The notes beneath the pieces are model-generated. The model made no database searches and was not told the DNA's origin. It saw nothing but the letters and a program-made list of their open reading frames with translations. This document shows, one piece after another, positions 28,717 to 38,100 of a stretch of 49,259 bases of DNA. A program made the translations under genes and the position numbers. Numbering within the stretch: position 1 is the stretch's first letter; every line of letters starts with the position of its first letter. This stretch comes from an uncultured Granulicella sp. (GTDB lineage: Bacteria > Acidobacteriota > Terriglobia > Terriglobales > Acidobacteriaceae), in assembly GCA_903932155.1 (NCBI GenBank), contig CAIZFH010000030.1:1-49259 (forward strand), written 5' to 3'.

Positions 28717-30921
28717 TTAGTTCGTTTTTTCGGGCGTTTTCTGCAACTCCAGCAGCAGCTTCTGCGCTGGTCGGTAGCCGGGAGCGGTTTCCAGCGCTCC
28801 CAGCACACTGTCTTCGGCCTTGTCCATCTGTCCCACGGCAAAATACGCCTGCGCCAGGCCGAACTGCGCACCTGCCTTGTCCATGGGGTTCGATGCAGCA
28901 AGCACGTTGTATTCACGGATGGCGCCTTCGTACTGCTTCTGCGCATACAGCAGATCGCCAAGCCGCCGATGCAGGTCCTCGTCCTTAACGGGGTAGATAT
29001 AGTTGAGACGCTCGAGAGTCGCCGCCGCCTCGCCTGGTTGTCCAGTGGACTCTTGCAGTGTCGCCAGGCGCTTCAGATCATCCGGCATCTGGCCGCCCGC
29101 ATGTTCATACGCGGTCAGAATCGCAGCCTCCGACTTGGCATCGCCCCGCGCCTTGTCCGCCTCGGCCATCAACTCATAGGCGTTTGCATCGTCCACATAC
29201 TCGGGATACAACGCGATCACAGCGGGCCCCTGCTGCAGCACAGTGTCGTACTGCTTCTGTTCCGACGCGGCAACCAGTACCTTCAGCTTGTCCTTCCATT
29301 CATCGAAGTGCGCAGCATCTGCGCCATACTTCTGGTTGATCCAGGCAAGATACTGCTGATCGAACTGCTCCGTGGACACGCCCAGGTTCTGCTGGATCGC
29401 CTGCGCTGTGGTCTGCATATGCGCAAAGGAGTGCACCATGTCCAGCAGCTTGTCCTCACTCCATTTAGCCTCAATAAAGTCGCAGATGGTGCCGCCCTGG
29501 AAGTAAGAGACGATGACCTGCGATGGGTACTCAGGATAGACAAATCCGTGATCCAGAGTGGCCACCGGCAGCAGCTTCTTGTCGCGAATGGCGAGCAACA
29601 CTTCGGGGGTGGCGCGGTTGCTCCACTCCGGCGATCGCTTGCCCTCCTCATGCACGGCCAGTCCCTCGGTGAACCAGCGCGGCACACGATGGTTGGTGGC
29701 CGTCAGAATAAAGACGTGGCTCATCTCGTGCCATAGCGTTGCACCCCAATTGAAGTCTCCGGGCTTGCGCGCGGTGGGACTGTCCATCGCAATCACTTCG
29801 CCGAAGGTGACACCCAGCGCGCCCAGACCCGGCATACCAGTGGTGCGCACGGCGAAGTCATCGTGGTTGGGATAGACCTCCACCTGCACCGGACCGGGAA
29901 GCGTCATGCGGTACTTCTTTTCGTAGGTTGCCAGAATCGTGTGCAGCTCCGCCTGCATGTACGGAAGCAGTTGCGCGGCTTCTGCCTTGTCCAACTTGAG
30001 GATTGTGGTTGCATCGCTGAAGGTATCGTAGTTTTTATAGCTGTCGAGCAGCTTCAGGCTGTTGCCTGTCGCCCGATCGGTATAGCCATTGTTGTAGCTC
30101 AGCTCCAATTCCTTGTATGGTTCGTCTTCCTTGCCCAATCGCATCAGGTCGATTCCCAGCGCCGAATGCGCAGCCCACAGGCGCGGCGCTATCTCGATTG
30201 CCTTGCGATAGTAGGTGACCGCGTCTTCGTACCGGTAGTGCAACTCAAGCTGACGTCCGATGCTGACGTAGGCCTCTCCGTAACCAGGGTTGATCGCCTG
30301 GATCTTTGCCAGCCACATATCGGGAGGGCGGTCGGCGATCAGTTCGACGGCCGCGTGTGTCGCCATCGCATCCAGCGCGTCGCTCTCCAGCGCGATGGCC
30401 TTGTCGGCCTCGGCAACGGCCGTATCCGTATCGTCATTGGTCAGCTCAAGATCGGCCAACAGCTCATGCGCGTCGGCCAGCTTTGGATCCAGCGCGATCG
30501 CTTTCGCCGCATACTCGCCGGCTTTGCTGTCGAACCCATCCGAGGAGACCTCAGCCATTCCAACATAGGCTTGGGCATTTCCCGGATCCATCTGCAGCGC
30601 TTCCTCGTATAGCTTCAGCGCGTCAGTATTGTTGAACCGCTCATGGAACAGCACTCCGTACCGCACACGCCAAATCGCAGGGCTCTTGGGCTGCTTGAGC
30701 GCAAGTTCAAATTGCTGCTTCGCCTGTTCCCAATCTTGCAGACCCCAGAAACCTTCGGCGCGGTTGTATGCGTCGGCGCTTTGTGTCAGGCTATCGAAGC
30801 AGGACTGCGCCTGGGCGGCATGGCCATGCTTGCGCAGAGCCCAGCAATCGGCGGGCACAGCGGCGCGCGCCGCTAGGCTGCCTATCATCAGGAGGGCCAG
30901 AATGGGAGCCGCGCGCCTCAT
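28717..30921 (-). CDS. Exported TPR protein with gluzincin metallopeptidase domain
   Basis: Protein of 734 residues with a signal peptide (about 1-20). About 300 residues of tetratricopeptide repeats follow, then a zinc-peptidase domain with HEMSH (HExxH) near residue 398 and the downstream Glu in RWFTEGLAVHEEG. More TPRs occur from about 560 to the end. The architecture fits the peptidase MA-like family, which has M1/gluzincin geometry. All zinc ligands are present, so it is probably an active periplasmic peptidase. The start overlaps the stop of the C13-like gene (ATGA) and it ends 14 bp before moxR. Its place in a MoxR operon suggests processing of an envelope client; this is inference. 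Confidence 0.85.
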   Translation of the reverse strand: MRRAAPILALLMIGSLAARAAVPADCWALRKHGHAAQAQSCFDSLTQSADAYNRAEGFWGLQDWEQAKQQFELALKQPKSPAIWRVRYGVLFHERFNNTDALKLYEEALQMDPGNAQAYVGMAEVSSDGFDSKAGEYAAKAIALDPKLADAHELLADLELTNDDTDTAVAEADKAIALESDALDAMATHAAVELIADRPPDMWLAKIQAINPGYGEAYVSIGRQLELHYRYEDAVTYYRKAIEIAPRLWAAHSALGIDLMRLGKEDEPYKELELSYNNGYTDRATGNSLKLLDSYKNYDTFSDATTILKLDKAEAAQLLPYMQAELHTILATYEKKYRMTLPGPVQVEVYPNHDDFAVRTTGMPGLGALGVTFGEVIAMDSPTARKPGDFNWGATLWHEMSHVFILTATNHRVPRWFTEGLAVHEEGKRSPEWSNRATPEVLLAIRDKKLLPVATLDHGFVYPEYPSQVIVSYFQGGTICDFIEAKWSEDKLLDMVHSFAHMQTTAQAIQQNLGVSTEQFDQQYLAWINQKYGADAAHFDEWKDKLKVLVAASEQKQYDTVLQQGPAVIALYPEYVDDANAYELMAEADKARGDAKSEAAILTAYEHAGGQMPDDLKRLATLQESTGQPGEAAATLERLNYIYPVKDEDLHRRLGDLLYAQKQYEGAIREYNVLAASNPMDKAGAQFGLAQAYFAVGQMDKAEDSVLGALETAPGYRPAQKLLLELQKTPEKTN

Positions 30922-31844
30922 TTGTCCATCTCCTGCTGCACCTTGGCCAGCTCCACCAGCGCGTCAGTCAATTGCTTCTTGTAGTCCGCGGGATCCATGG
31001 CGGCTTTCTGATACTTCAGCATGTCGATCTTCTGCTCCAGATCGTCCTTCTTCGCCAGCAGAGCGCGCTTGGCCGGATCGTTGGCCGCCATCTGACTTGT
31101 GCCAAGGCGCATCAGCGTGAAGTTGGACAGCAGCAGGCCCTGACCGCTTCCCGCCTCGCGCACCGGCTCTCCCGATCCTGTGTCGTTGAAGACCGCGTGC
31201 TCGGTGGCAAGCCGCTTCTGCGAATCGTAAAACTCCGCCGTCTTCTTGTTGGCGTAGGTGAAGGCCTCCATGGCGCTGATGGAGTCGCTCTTGTCAGTAT
31301 CCGCGGACGGATCCTGAAACGCCTCAACCCAGTAGCGGGCAAAGACGGTCGCGTTCTTTTCGGTGCCGGACTTTGTGGCCGCAATCACGGCGCGCCCCGG
31401 CCGCTGTAGCGCATGCACCGCGCCACCGCTGGAGCTGGTTGTGTCCACCACAAGCTGGCGACGGGCGGCGATGCGGTTGCACATTGAGGCGATTTCAGAT
31501 GCGGGCACGTCCAGCCCAACAAGGTTGAACTTGTACTCGACGCCGTCAAAGGAACCGTGCCCAATGAGGACCAGCGCAAAATCGTCATCAGCTTTGGCGT
31601 CGCGCGCTACCCCGTTCAGGGTCTCTCGAAGTTGCGCGGCCGTGGCCTGTGCGCCGGTCAGCGTTGTGACATGGACTGTGCCCTCCGCGGATTTGTAAAT
31701 CTTGTCGAGATCGTTTGCCGCCGCGGTAAAGCGCTGCACATAATCCGGCTCGCCGCCCAGTCCGGCCACGATGACGTAGTAGGTGGCGGCGCGCGCCGTC
31801 AGCGTCAGGGTGCAAAGCATCGTCAGCAACAAAGCTCGTTTCAT
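30918..31844 (-). CDS. Exported C13/caspase-like protein lacking the catalytic Cys
   Basis: Protein of 308 residues with a signal peptide (about 1-19, ending TARAA). The body resembles the caspase/legumain (clan CD, C13) fold: a beta-strand then LVLIGHGSFDG with the His equivalent at H96, then LVVDTTSSSGG at 132-141. Active C13 enzymes have Cys in this last strand (pattern x-A-C-x-S-G); aligned on SG, the Cys position is Ser. No other Cys lies there. The C-terminal 70 residues form a charged coiled coil. The start at 31844 is set by the signal peptide and an ATGA overlap with the upstream gene. It is either a pseudo-protease or a serine variant. Confidence 0.7.
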   Translation of the reverse strand: MKRALLLTMLCTLTLTARAATYYVIVAGLGGEPDYVQRFTAAANDLDKIYKSAEGTVHVTTLTGAQATAAQLRETLNGVARDAKADDDFALVLIGHGSFDGVEYKFNLVGLDVPASEIASMCNRIAARRQLVVDTTSSSGGAVHALQRPGRAVIAATKSGTEKNATVFARYWVEAFQDPSADTDKSDSISAMEAFTYANKKTAEFYDSQKRLATEHAVFNDTGSGEPVREAGSGQGLLLSNFTLMRLGTSQMAANDPAKRALLAKKDDLEQKIDMLKYQKAAMDPADYKKQLTDALVELAKVQQEMDK

Positions 31845-34126
31845 AGCACACCCCACTTGCGGCGCAGCAGCCACTCCGCGATGGGCAGCCCAAGTAACAG
31901 CAGGAAGACGATCGGCATGTCCCACAGCTCCTTGGTGCTTCGAACCGAGATGCCTGCTTCAGAGAAGGAGATATCCCGCGGCAGGTCTTTTAGTTCAGAG
32001 GGCTTCCAATAGCGTCCAGCGGTCGACGATGCAAGTTGTTCCAACAGGCGCCGGTTCTGCTCAGTATGGAAGCTTTCCGCTACCCCGTCCTCGCGCTGAA
32101 AGGTCAACGCGCTGCTTCCCAATTCCTGAGCTGGCTTGCCCGCCGACTCCGCAGTAACCTCAGCCAGATAGGGGCCTGGCTTTTCCGCGGTCCATTCAGC
32201 CTGAAATTGCCCTGGCGTGTCCTGCGATGGCGTCATGTCCACCATTGCATTCAAGCCCTCTGGCCCAACGATGTGCGCCGTAACATGCGCATCTGCCGCC
32301 GGCTGAAACTGCCGGTCACGCACCTGCGCGGTCAACTGCACCTGTCCCTGATCCATCAGCACACGGGCCGGCATCGAGGCGCTGACCGGGCCGGGCGACT
32401 CCGCCACCAGCCAGCGCAGAAGCTGCTGCCAGAACAGTTCGTGCGAGGGATCGCCCAAAGCTTCGCTCATCTGCCATCGCCATGTGCCGCCGGTGGCCAT
32501 GATGGCGGTGCGTCCGTGACCGTAACTCTGGGTAATCAGTAGCGGCAACGTACGACGGCCTGCAATCAATGCTGCCAGCACCGTGGCCCCTGGCTTGGGC
32601 GTGCCAGCGTCCTCATAATCTGCCAGATAGGTCAACTTCTTCCATCGCTCTGCGTTCTTCACCGGATCGTCCAGCAGCCGCGTGATGGGCGAGTCAATCC
32701 CTTCCTGCGTCAGTTCCACGGTCGCGGAGTTGCGCAGGAAGTTATGGGTTCCCGACGGCAGAAACGTCGGCAGAAGATCGTTCATGCTGGATGCGCCCCA
32801 GCCGCCATCGCTCAACGACGATTGCCCGCCCAGGAAGAGGACGCCCCCGCCTCGGCGGTCGACATACTCGCGCAACATCTCCTGTTGCAGTGGCGTGAAG
32901 TAATCTGCGGCGACCGAGCCGATGATGATTCCCGAGTAACCGAACAGGTCCTCCACTCGCACTGGAAAGCCGTCTGCCAGCTCATTGGGATCGCTGAGGC
33001 CCTGCCGGTAGATCTTGTTTTCGCTGGTGCGCAGCATGCACACCAACTGGATCGTGGGATCGTCGTCTTCCGCGCGCCGGATGAACTTGTACTCCCATCG
33101 CGGCTCGCCCTCGACGTATAGAATCTTCCGCTTGGCATCGCTCACCAGGATGGGGCGCGTCACTGTATTGTTGCTTAGGTTCTCTTCCCCGGCCAGCGGT
33201 TCAACGCTAAACGTCAGGGTTCTGGCGCCCGCCGCGCCAATGGGAAAGAAGAGTGGCTCGGACTGGATGTGCCCATCTGCCGCCAATGTGATATCCCGCG
33301 CCGCTACGGTCTTGTCTCCGTTGCGCACGGTCAGTGTCGCCTTCTGGCCCGCGTAGCCGTGCTGCATCAGGCTGACGGTGGTGACGATGCGTGCATTGGC
33401 AGTCGCGCTGGCCGCAACGCTGACGTCTTCCATCTCCACATCGCGTGCAGGCTCCTCTTTGCCGAAGCCAACGGTATGCACTGGTATCTGGCGGTTGCGA
33501 AGCGCCTGCAGCGCATCCAGCCCAATCCCCGAACCGCCCATCCCAGCCGTGTTTTCACCGCCATCGCTGAGCAGCACGATGGCCCCCACCGGCAAATCGG
33601 TGGTCTCGCTGAGCAGTTGCTTCAAGCTGTCGCCGATGTGGGTAGCTGCATCTGCGGGAGCTATTCCCTCCGGCCCGTCCACCCGCGTCAGTTGGCCGCC
33701 AAGGCGGTATATGCGCGTCTGGAACCGCTTCTTCAACCCGTCCAGAACGCCGCTCTGGAGAGCTGCCAGCGCCCCGGCCTCTCGCGTCTTGCCGTCGCTG
33801 TCCGCAATGCTCATGCTGCGCGAATCGTCCACCACCACGGCAATAATGTTCTGTTGCGAGCTCAGCTCCGAAACCAGCATGGCCGGCTGCCAAAGCAGCA
33901 GCAGAACCAGTGCGACCAGCGCCGACTGTGTTCCCCAAATCACTCCGACCTGCCAGCTTCGCAGTTTGGGAGCGTCCTGGCGCAGCCTCCACAGGATCAG
34001 GAGAGCAAGCCCGGCGACGGCAGCGGCAATCAACGCCAGCAGCACCCAGGCAGGCCAGGCGCCGAGCAGCACGAACCTCCCTTTTGTGAAGACCGGAATC
34101 GGGTACTTGAAGAAAACCTGAAACAT
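31841..34126 (-). CDS. Membrane VWA / glutamine-amidotransferase-like protein
   Basis: Protein of 761 residues. Two TM helices lie near residues 20-45 and 65-90, then a VWA domain with VVVDDSRSMS (DxSxS MIDAS, near 100). A beta-rich region and a class-I GATase-like fold follow at about 350-560, with ILYVEGEPRWEYKFIRRA and GGGVLFLGGQSSLSDGGW but no nucleophile elbow Cys. A C-terminal TM helix lies at about 735-752. The ATG at 34126 is preferred over the GTG at 34150. It is second in the operon and coupled to the C13-like gene by ATGA. A VWA receptor/scaffold in the inner membrane is the likely role. Confidence 0.85.
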   Translation of the reverse strand: MFQVFFKYPIPVFTKGRFVLLGAWPAWVLLALIAAAVAGLALLILWRLRQDAPKLRSWQVGVIWGTQSALVALVLLLLWQPAMLVSELSSQQNIIAVVVDDSRSMSIADSDGKTREAGALAALQSGVLDGLKKRFQTRIYRLGGQLTRVDGPEGIAPADAATHIGDSLKQLLSETTDLPVGAIVLLSDGGENTAGMGGSGIGLDALQALRNRQIPVHTVGFGKEEPARDVEMEDVSVAASATANARIVTTVSLMQHGYAGQKATLTVRNGDKTVAARDITLAADGHIQSEPLFFPIGAAGARTLTFSVEPLAGEENLSNNTVTRPILVSDAKRKILYVEGEPRWEYKFIRRAEDDDPTIQLVCMLRTSENKIYRQGLSDPNELADGFPVRVEDLFGYSGIIIGSVAADYFTPLQQEMLREYVDRRGGGVLFLGGQSSLSDGGWGASSMNDLLPTFLPSGTHNFLRNSATVELTQEGIDSPITRLLDDPVKNAERWKKLTYLADYEDAGTPKPGATVLAALIAGRRTLPLLITQSYGHGRTAIMATGGTWRWQMSEALGDPSHELFWQQLLRWLVAESPGPVSASMPARVLMDQGQVQLTAQVRDRQFQPAADAHVTAHIVGPEGLNAMVDMTPSQDTPGQFQAEWTAEKPGPYLAEVTAESAGKPAQELGSSALTFQREDGVAESFHTEQNRRLLEQLASSTAGRYWKPSELKDLPRDISFSEAGISVRSTKELWDMPIVFLLLLGLPIAEWLLRRKWGVL

Positions 34127-34204
34127 GCGTGTTTCCAGTCCTGAATGCACTGTGCAGCCGTTGCTTTATAACTGTCGATTTCGTCCCGGCATACGCAGGC
34201 GAGA

Positions 34205-35023
34205 CTAGTGAGTCATACCGTAGATGATGTAATCCAGCCCCACGCGGAAGGCCATGGATGCGAAGACCTCAGGATACGCCGGGTCATCGGCCCACTCCCA
34301 TGCGTCGCCCAGGTGCATGTTATGGCAGATTGCGACCATGATGCGACCCTTGTCGTCGCGTATGGCGCGCCACTTGGGCTGATAGCCGTCCTTCTCGTAG
34401 GTGCGGCCGGTCCTTTCCCAAATCTCGCCGGGGATCTGCATCTTATCGTCCACGTCATACAGGGTATGGAATATCTCGTCGTTGCTCTGCAGGTCTTCCA
34501 CAGGGCGGTCGGGCAGCACCTGGCGCATGCCATTCATGAAGTTCTGCCAGTCATCGGTACCGTGGAAGTCATCCACCATCAGAAATCCGCCCTTCATCAG
34601 GTACTCTCGCAACCGCTTGGCCTCCGCGTCCGTGAACGACCAGGTCTGCACCTGCACCGCGTAAATCCATGGATAGTTGAATATCTCGTCGGAATCCAGA
34701 GAAACTACCTGCTCCGTCGAGCGACCGTCGATGCGGGTCAAGCGATGCATGGCGATCAGAAACTGGCGATCGGCCTTGGGGTAGTCGCGCGACCAGGATT
34801 GGAATCGGGACCCGCGGCCGCCGAAACCGCCATAGCCGCCGTAACCGCCATAGCTCGCCATACTGGAACTGTAGGCCAGGCGCGACCAGTAAAACTCCGC
34901 CTTGGCGTTGCTTGGCGTGTCGTCATTGCCAAAGCCAAAATCCGCAATCCGCTGGAAGGCCCAAAGCCCCATGGAGCTGGCCGCCACCGCAACGGTCACA
35001 AGTGCAACCCGGAAAAACTTCAT
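34205..35023 (-). CDS. DUF4159 domain exported protein
   Basis: Protein of 272 residues with a signal peptide (about 1-23). A short Tyr/Gly repeat follows (SYGGYGGYGGFGGRG near 60-74). The DUF4159 domain has the family-type segments YPWIYAVQVQTWSFTDAEAK, GGFLMVDDFHG and VAICHNMHLGDAWEW, consistent with a GATase/flavodoxin-like fold. The start at 35023 follows GGAGG by 7 bp. It is the first gene of the MoxR operon, with 78 bp to the next gene. DUF4159 genes commonly travel with MoxR/DUF58/VWA sets (family knowledge); function is unknown. Confidence 0.88.
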   Translation of the reverse strand: MKFFRVALVTVAVAASSMGLWAFQRIADFGFGNDDTPSNAKAEFYWSRLAYSSSMASYGGYGGYGGFGGRGSRFQSWSRDYPKADRQFLIAMHRLTRIDGRSTEQVVSLDSDEIFNYPWIYAVQVQTWSFTDAEAKRLREYLMKGGFLMVDDFHGTDDWQNFMNGMRQVLPDRPVEDLQSNDEIFHTLYDVDDKMQIPGEIWERTGRTYEKDGYQPKWRAIRDDKGRIMVAICHNMHLGDAWEWADDPAYPEVFASMAFRVGLDYIIYGMTH

Positions 35024-35211
35024 CAAGGACCTCCGCGGAGGGGATGTGTGGAGTGTACAGAGTATGAAAAACACTTGCCGGTCAAATAATTAGACGAGAA
35101 CCACCCTCGGTTGGTCGCAGCAGGTTGTGCGGTCCCAGCCCACCCGCTTGTCCAGGCCCTCCGGCGCGTGAGACGATGCAGGCTACACGCACCCGCGAAA
35201 GGGAATAGACG

Positions 35212-36663
35212 GTGAAAAGACGCGATCTCATTAAATTCGGCGGGTTGACCCTGGCACGGGCCGGAGCGGTCCGGTTCCCACTGCTGGCACAGGACGGCAT
35301 GGCGATGTCCCCTGCCGCCCAGGCACCCCTCACGCAAGCAGATTACACCCTGCGCATCGCGCCGGTCACGGTCGAGCTTTCCCCCGACCGCATCCTCTCC
35401 ACCATTGGCTACAACGGAACCGCGCCTGGGCCGGTACTGCGCATGAAGGAAGGCAAGCAGGTGACCGTGGATGTCATCAACGACACGGACACGCCGGAGC
35501 TGGTTCACTGGCATGGCATGCTCATTCCCTCCGCGGTGGACGGCGCGGAGGAGGAGGGTTCTCCCTTTGTGCCGCCCCACGGACGCAGCCGCATTCAACT
35601 GACTCCCAGCCCGGCAGGAAGCCGCTGGTACCACACCCATGTCATGGCCATGGACGACCTGCACAAAAGCACCTATACGGGCCAGTTCGGCTTTGTCTAC
35701 GTCGATGGCGGCAACGATCCCGGCCAGTATGACCAGGAACATTTCCTTGCCCTGCGCGACTGGGAGCCCTTTTTTACCGGCCCGGGCACCATGGCGGACG
35801 AGGACGACGAAACCCATACGGGCCCGTTGCTGGAAAAGCCCGCAGTCCTGAACACCGCACAGGCCGGCCTCGAGGTCTCTTCCACAACCTACTCCATCAA
35901 CGACAAGGCACTCGGCTTCGGCGAGCCGATCCGCGTCCGCGAAGGCCAGCGGCTGTTGCTCCACTTTCTGAATGCCAGCGCAATCGAGAACCGCCGAGTG
36001 GCGCTGGCCGGCCACAAAATGAAGGTGATCGCGCTGGATGGAAACCCCGTCCCGACGCCCCAGTCACTCGATTCCATCTTCCTCGGCGTAGGGGAGCGCA
36101 TCGATGTCGTCGTGGAGATGAACAATCCCGGAATCTGGGTGCTTGGCGCAACCGAGCCGATGGTTCGCCAGGCAGGCCTGGGCGTGATTGTGGAGTACGC
36201 CGGGCAGCACCGCCAACCGTTATGGGTCGATCCGCCAAAGTCGTCCTGGGACTACACCATCTTCGGGACGGTCGCTTCCAGCTCGCCCGCACCGGAGCAG
36301 ACCATCGATATGATCTTTGAGAAGATTCCCAGTGGAATGGGCAAGTTCAACCTGTGGCTGGTCAATGGCAAGCCCTATCCCCACGACCGCGAGTTTGTGT
36401 TGCAGCAGGGTACGCGGTATCGGTTGGTGATGCGCAACCGCACGGACGACGCCCATCCCATGCACATGCACCGCCATCTGTGGGAACTGGCCGAAATCAA
36501 CGGCAAGAAGACCGCCGGCGTAATCAAGGACACGGTCGTCATTCCCTACTACGGTCGTGCAATGGTCGATTTTACGGCCACTCAACCGGGCCTTACCCTC
36601 TTCCACTGCCACATCCAGCAGCACATGGACTACGGATTCAAGGCGCTGTTTCGCACCGCCTGA
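35212..36663 (+). CDS. Tat-exported multicopper oxidase (laccase-like)
   Basis: Multicopper oxidase of 483 residues with a Tat-like leader (KRRDLIKFGG). All four copper-binding segments are present: HWHG (H99, H101), HTH (H141, H143), HPMHMHRH (about 417-424) and HCHIQQHMDYGF (465-476). They supply the type 1 Cys466 and the type 2/3 histidines. The residue ten after Cys, the T1 axial position, is Phe. Three cupredoxin domains fit the length. The GTG start at 35212 places the RR motif at the N-terminus. It probably oxidises phenols or metal ions in the periplasm. It is divergent from the MoxR operon (188 bp between) and appears monocistronic. Confidence 0.9.
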   Translation: MKRRDLIKFGGLTLARAGAVRFPLLAQDGMAMSPAAQAPLTQADYTLRIAPVTVELSPDRILSTIGYNGTAPGPVLRMKEGKQVTVDVINDTDTPELVHWHGMLIPSAVDGAEEEGSPFVPPHGRSRIQLTPSPAGSRWYHTHVMAMDDLHKSTYTGQFGFVYVDGGNDPGQYDQEHFLALRDWEPFFTGPGTMADEDDETHTGPLLEKPAVLNTAQAGLEVSSTTYSINDKALGFGEPIRVREGQRLLLHFLNASAIENRRVALAGHKMKVIALDGNPVPTPQSLDSIFLGVGERIDVVVEMNNPGIWVLGATEPMVRQAGLGVIVEYAGQHRQPLWVDPPKSSWDYTIFGTVASSSPAPEQTIDMIFEKIPSGMGKFNLWLVNGKPYPHDREFVLQQGTRYRLVMRNRTDDAHPMHMHRHLWELAEINGKKTAGVIKDTVVIPYYGRAMVDFTATQPGLTLFHCHIQQHMDYGFKALFRTA

Positions 36664-36684
36664 TGCGCACTTTGGATGCTGGGC

Positions 36685-37713
36685 TTAATCCTCGTCCTGC
36701 CCGCCGGGAAAGCGCGTTCCGGTGCCCACAAAGCTTTGCGAGTAGGTGCTGCCGGACAGTGTCTCCTTGACCGTGCGCCGGTGCTCGTAGTCCGCGACGT
36801 AGACATTGCCGTGGCTATCCACCGCGACGCTCTCTGGATAAAGAAAACCGGAGCCTACCGATCTCTCAATGGTGTTGCCGCCGGTCACCGTCTCCTTCAG
36901 CACACGATTGTTACTGGTGTCGGCGACGTATACGTTGCCGCTGCTATCCACTGCCACGCCTCGGGGTGCATTCAAGTCGCTGTCCACAACGACGCTCTGC
37001 GCATACTTCCCGTCTGCCGGCGTCAGCTTCAATATCCGCCCATGATTGCTATCGACCACATAGAGGTTGCCGCTGCTGTCCACCGCAATGCCGGTGGGAT
37101 ACGACAGGCCGTTATCCAATAGGACGCTCTGCGTGTAGCTGCCCGCCGCCAGCGTCTCCTTCAGCACACGGCTGTTGCCGGTATCGGTGATGTATACATT
37201 GCCGCTGCCATCCACCGCAACGCCATAGGGATACTCCAGGTCGCTGCCGATCATGCTCTGGGTATAGCTGCTGCCTGTCAGAGTCTCCTTCAGCACATGG
37301 TTGTTGCCGCTGTCGGCAACATAGACATTGCCACTGCCATCCACGGCTACGCCGGAGGAGTTGGATAAGTCGCAGCACACCACGATGGTCTGCTTGTAGC
37401 TGGCACCCGACGGCGTCTCCTTCAGCACTCGGTTGTTATAGCTGTCGTCAATATAGACATTGCCGCTAGTATCCACTGCGATGGCGTAGGGGGAGTAAAA
37501 GTCGTCGTCCGCCGTGTCATCCTTTACCTTGGAAGTGGGAGTCTGGCAGGCCAAGGTCTGGCTATAGGCAAGCAACAGGACCAGGCTTGCACCTATAAGC
37601 CAACGGGCTGCCCGATTACATTGCGATGGGCTGCGAACAATCCTCCTGCCCGGTTCTACGACAGGCGTTCTGCTCAACCAGATACGCAACGGTGGCGCAG
37701 AGTTGCTTTTCAT
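36685..37713 (-). CDS. Secreted NHL-repeat beta-propeller protein
   Basis: Protein of 342 residues. A hydrophobic segment at about 38-56, ending LLAYSQTLAC, may be a signal peptide or lipoprotein-like leader after a long charged N-terminus. Six NHL repeats follow, each with GVAVDGSGNVYVADSGNN-type blade sequence and a VLKET closing strand, which would form one six-bladed propeller. No enzymatic residues are recognised; binding or signalling outside the membrane is likely. A perfect TGTGA-N6-TCACA palindrome lies about 155 bp upstream. It is convergent with the multicopper oxidase (21 bp between stops). Confidence 0.85.
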   Translation of the reverse strand: MKSNSAPPLRIWLSRTPVVEPGRRIVRSPSQCNRAARWLIGASLVLLLAYSQTLACQTPTSKVKDDTADDDFYSPYAIAVDTSGNVYIDDSYNNRVLKETPSGASYKQTIVVCCDLSNSSGVAVDGSGNVYVADSGNNHVLKETLTGSSYTQSMIGSDLEYPYGVAVDGSGNVYITDTGNSRVLKETLAAGSYTQSVLLDNGLSYPTGIAVDSSGNLYVVDSNHGRILKLTPADGKYAQSVVVDSDLNAPRGVAVDSSGNVYVADTSNNRVLKETVTGGNTIERSVGSGFLYPESVAVDSHGNVYVADYEHRRTVKETLSGSTYSQSFVGTGTRFPGGQDED

Positions 37714-38100
37714 AGCGCAGACCTCATGGGAAGAAGGCGGCGATGCTGTGACATTCGATCCGATGCGTCACGCAGGCCAGACCTCGGAACAGACTCTTCC
37801 CTTGCCTCGTCTGGTCGTGCTCCGTCTCTTCTTCTCTAAGCATGTGGCTTGCTCTGATCGCAGTATGTGACCCAAATCACAACCCGCGACCCACCAACTT
37901 CAAGCCCGGAAGCATAAATTCGTCAGGAGAGATTCGAACACCTAACCTTCCTATGCCAGCGTGAAGTATCGGTTGGAGGTGCTGGCTGTGTCGCTGAAGT
38001 TCCGGCTGCAGCGGATGGGGATGGCCAAGTTCGGGATATTCGCAGGTGACGTCGCACCGGTTCATAGGGACTATTACGAGCAGGTGGAGTAGGAGTGGAA
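37714..38100. other. Intergenic region before tRNA-Val with a decayed tRNA-like end
   Basis: No confident gene is found in these 387 bp. They contain the CRP-type palindrome at 37866-37881. A minus-strand segment at 37919-37951 reads like a tRNA variable loop and T-loop (GGTTAGG then TTCGAATC), but the T stem does not pair properly and no anticodon arm follows. A plus-strand GTG frame at 37961-38095 (44 codons, ending GAG TAG) is open but has no SD or recognisable domain. Confidence 0.4.
37866..37881. promoter_or_regulatory. CRP/FNR-type palindrome TGTGA-N6-TCACA
   Basis: The 16-bp sequence TGTGACCCAAATCACA is an exact match to the E. coli CRP consensus half-sites. It lies about 155 bp upstream of the NHL-repeat gene start on the minus strand and about 440 bp from pgsA. 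No regulator of this family is in the window. Confidence 0.5.

Noticed and set aside
35023-36015. A 330-codon minus-strand frame antisense to the multicopper oxidase
   Set aside because: All copper motifs lie on the plus strand. The minus frame is a by-product of high-GC third positions.
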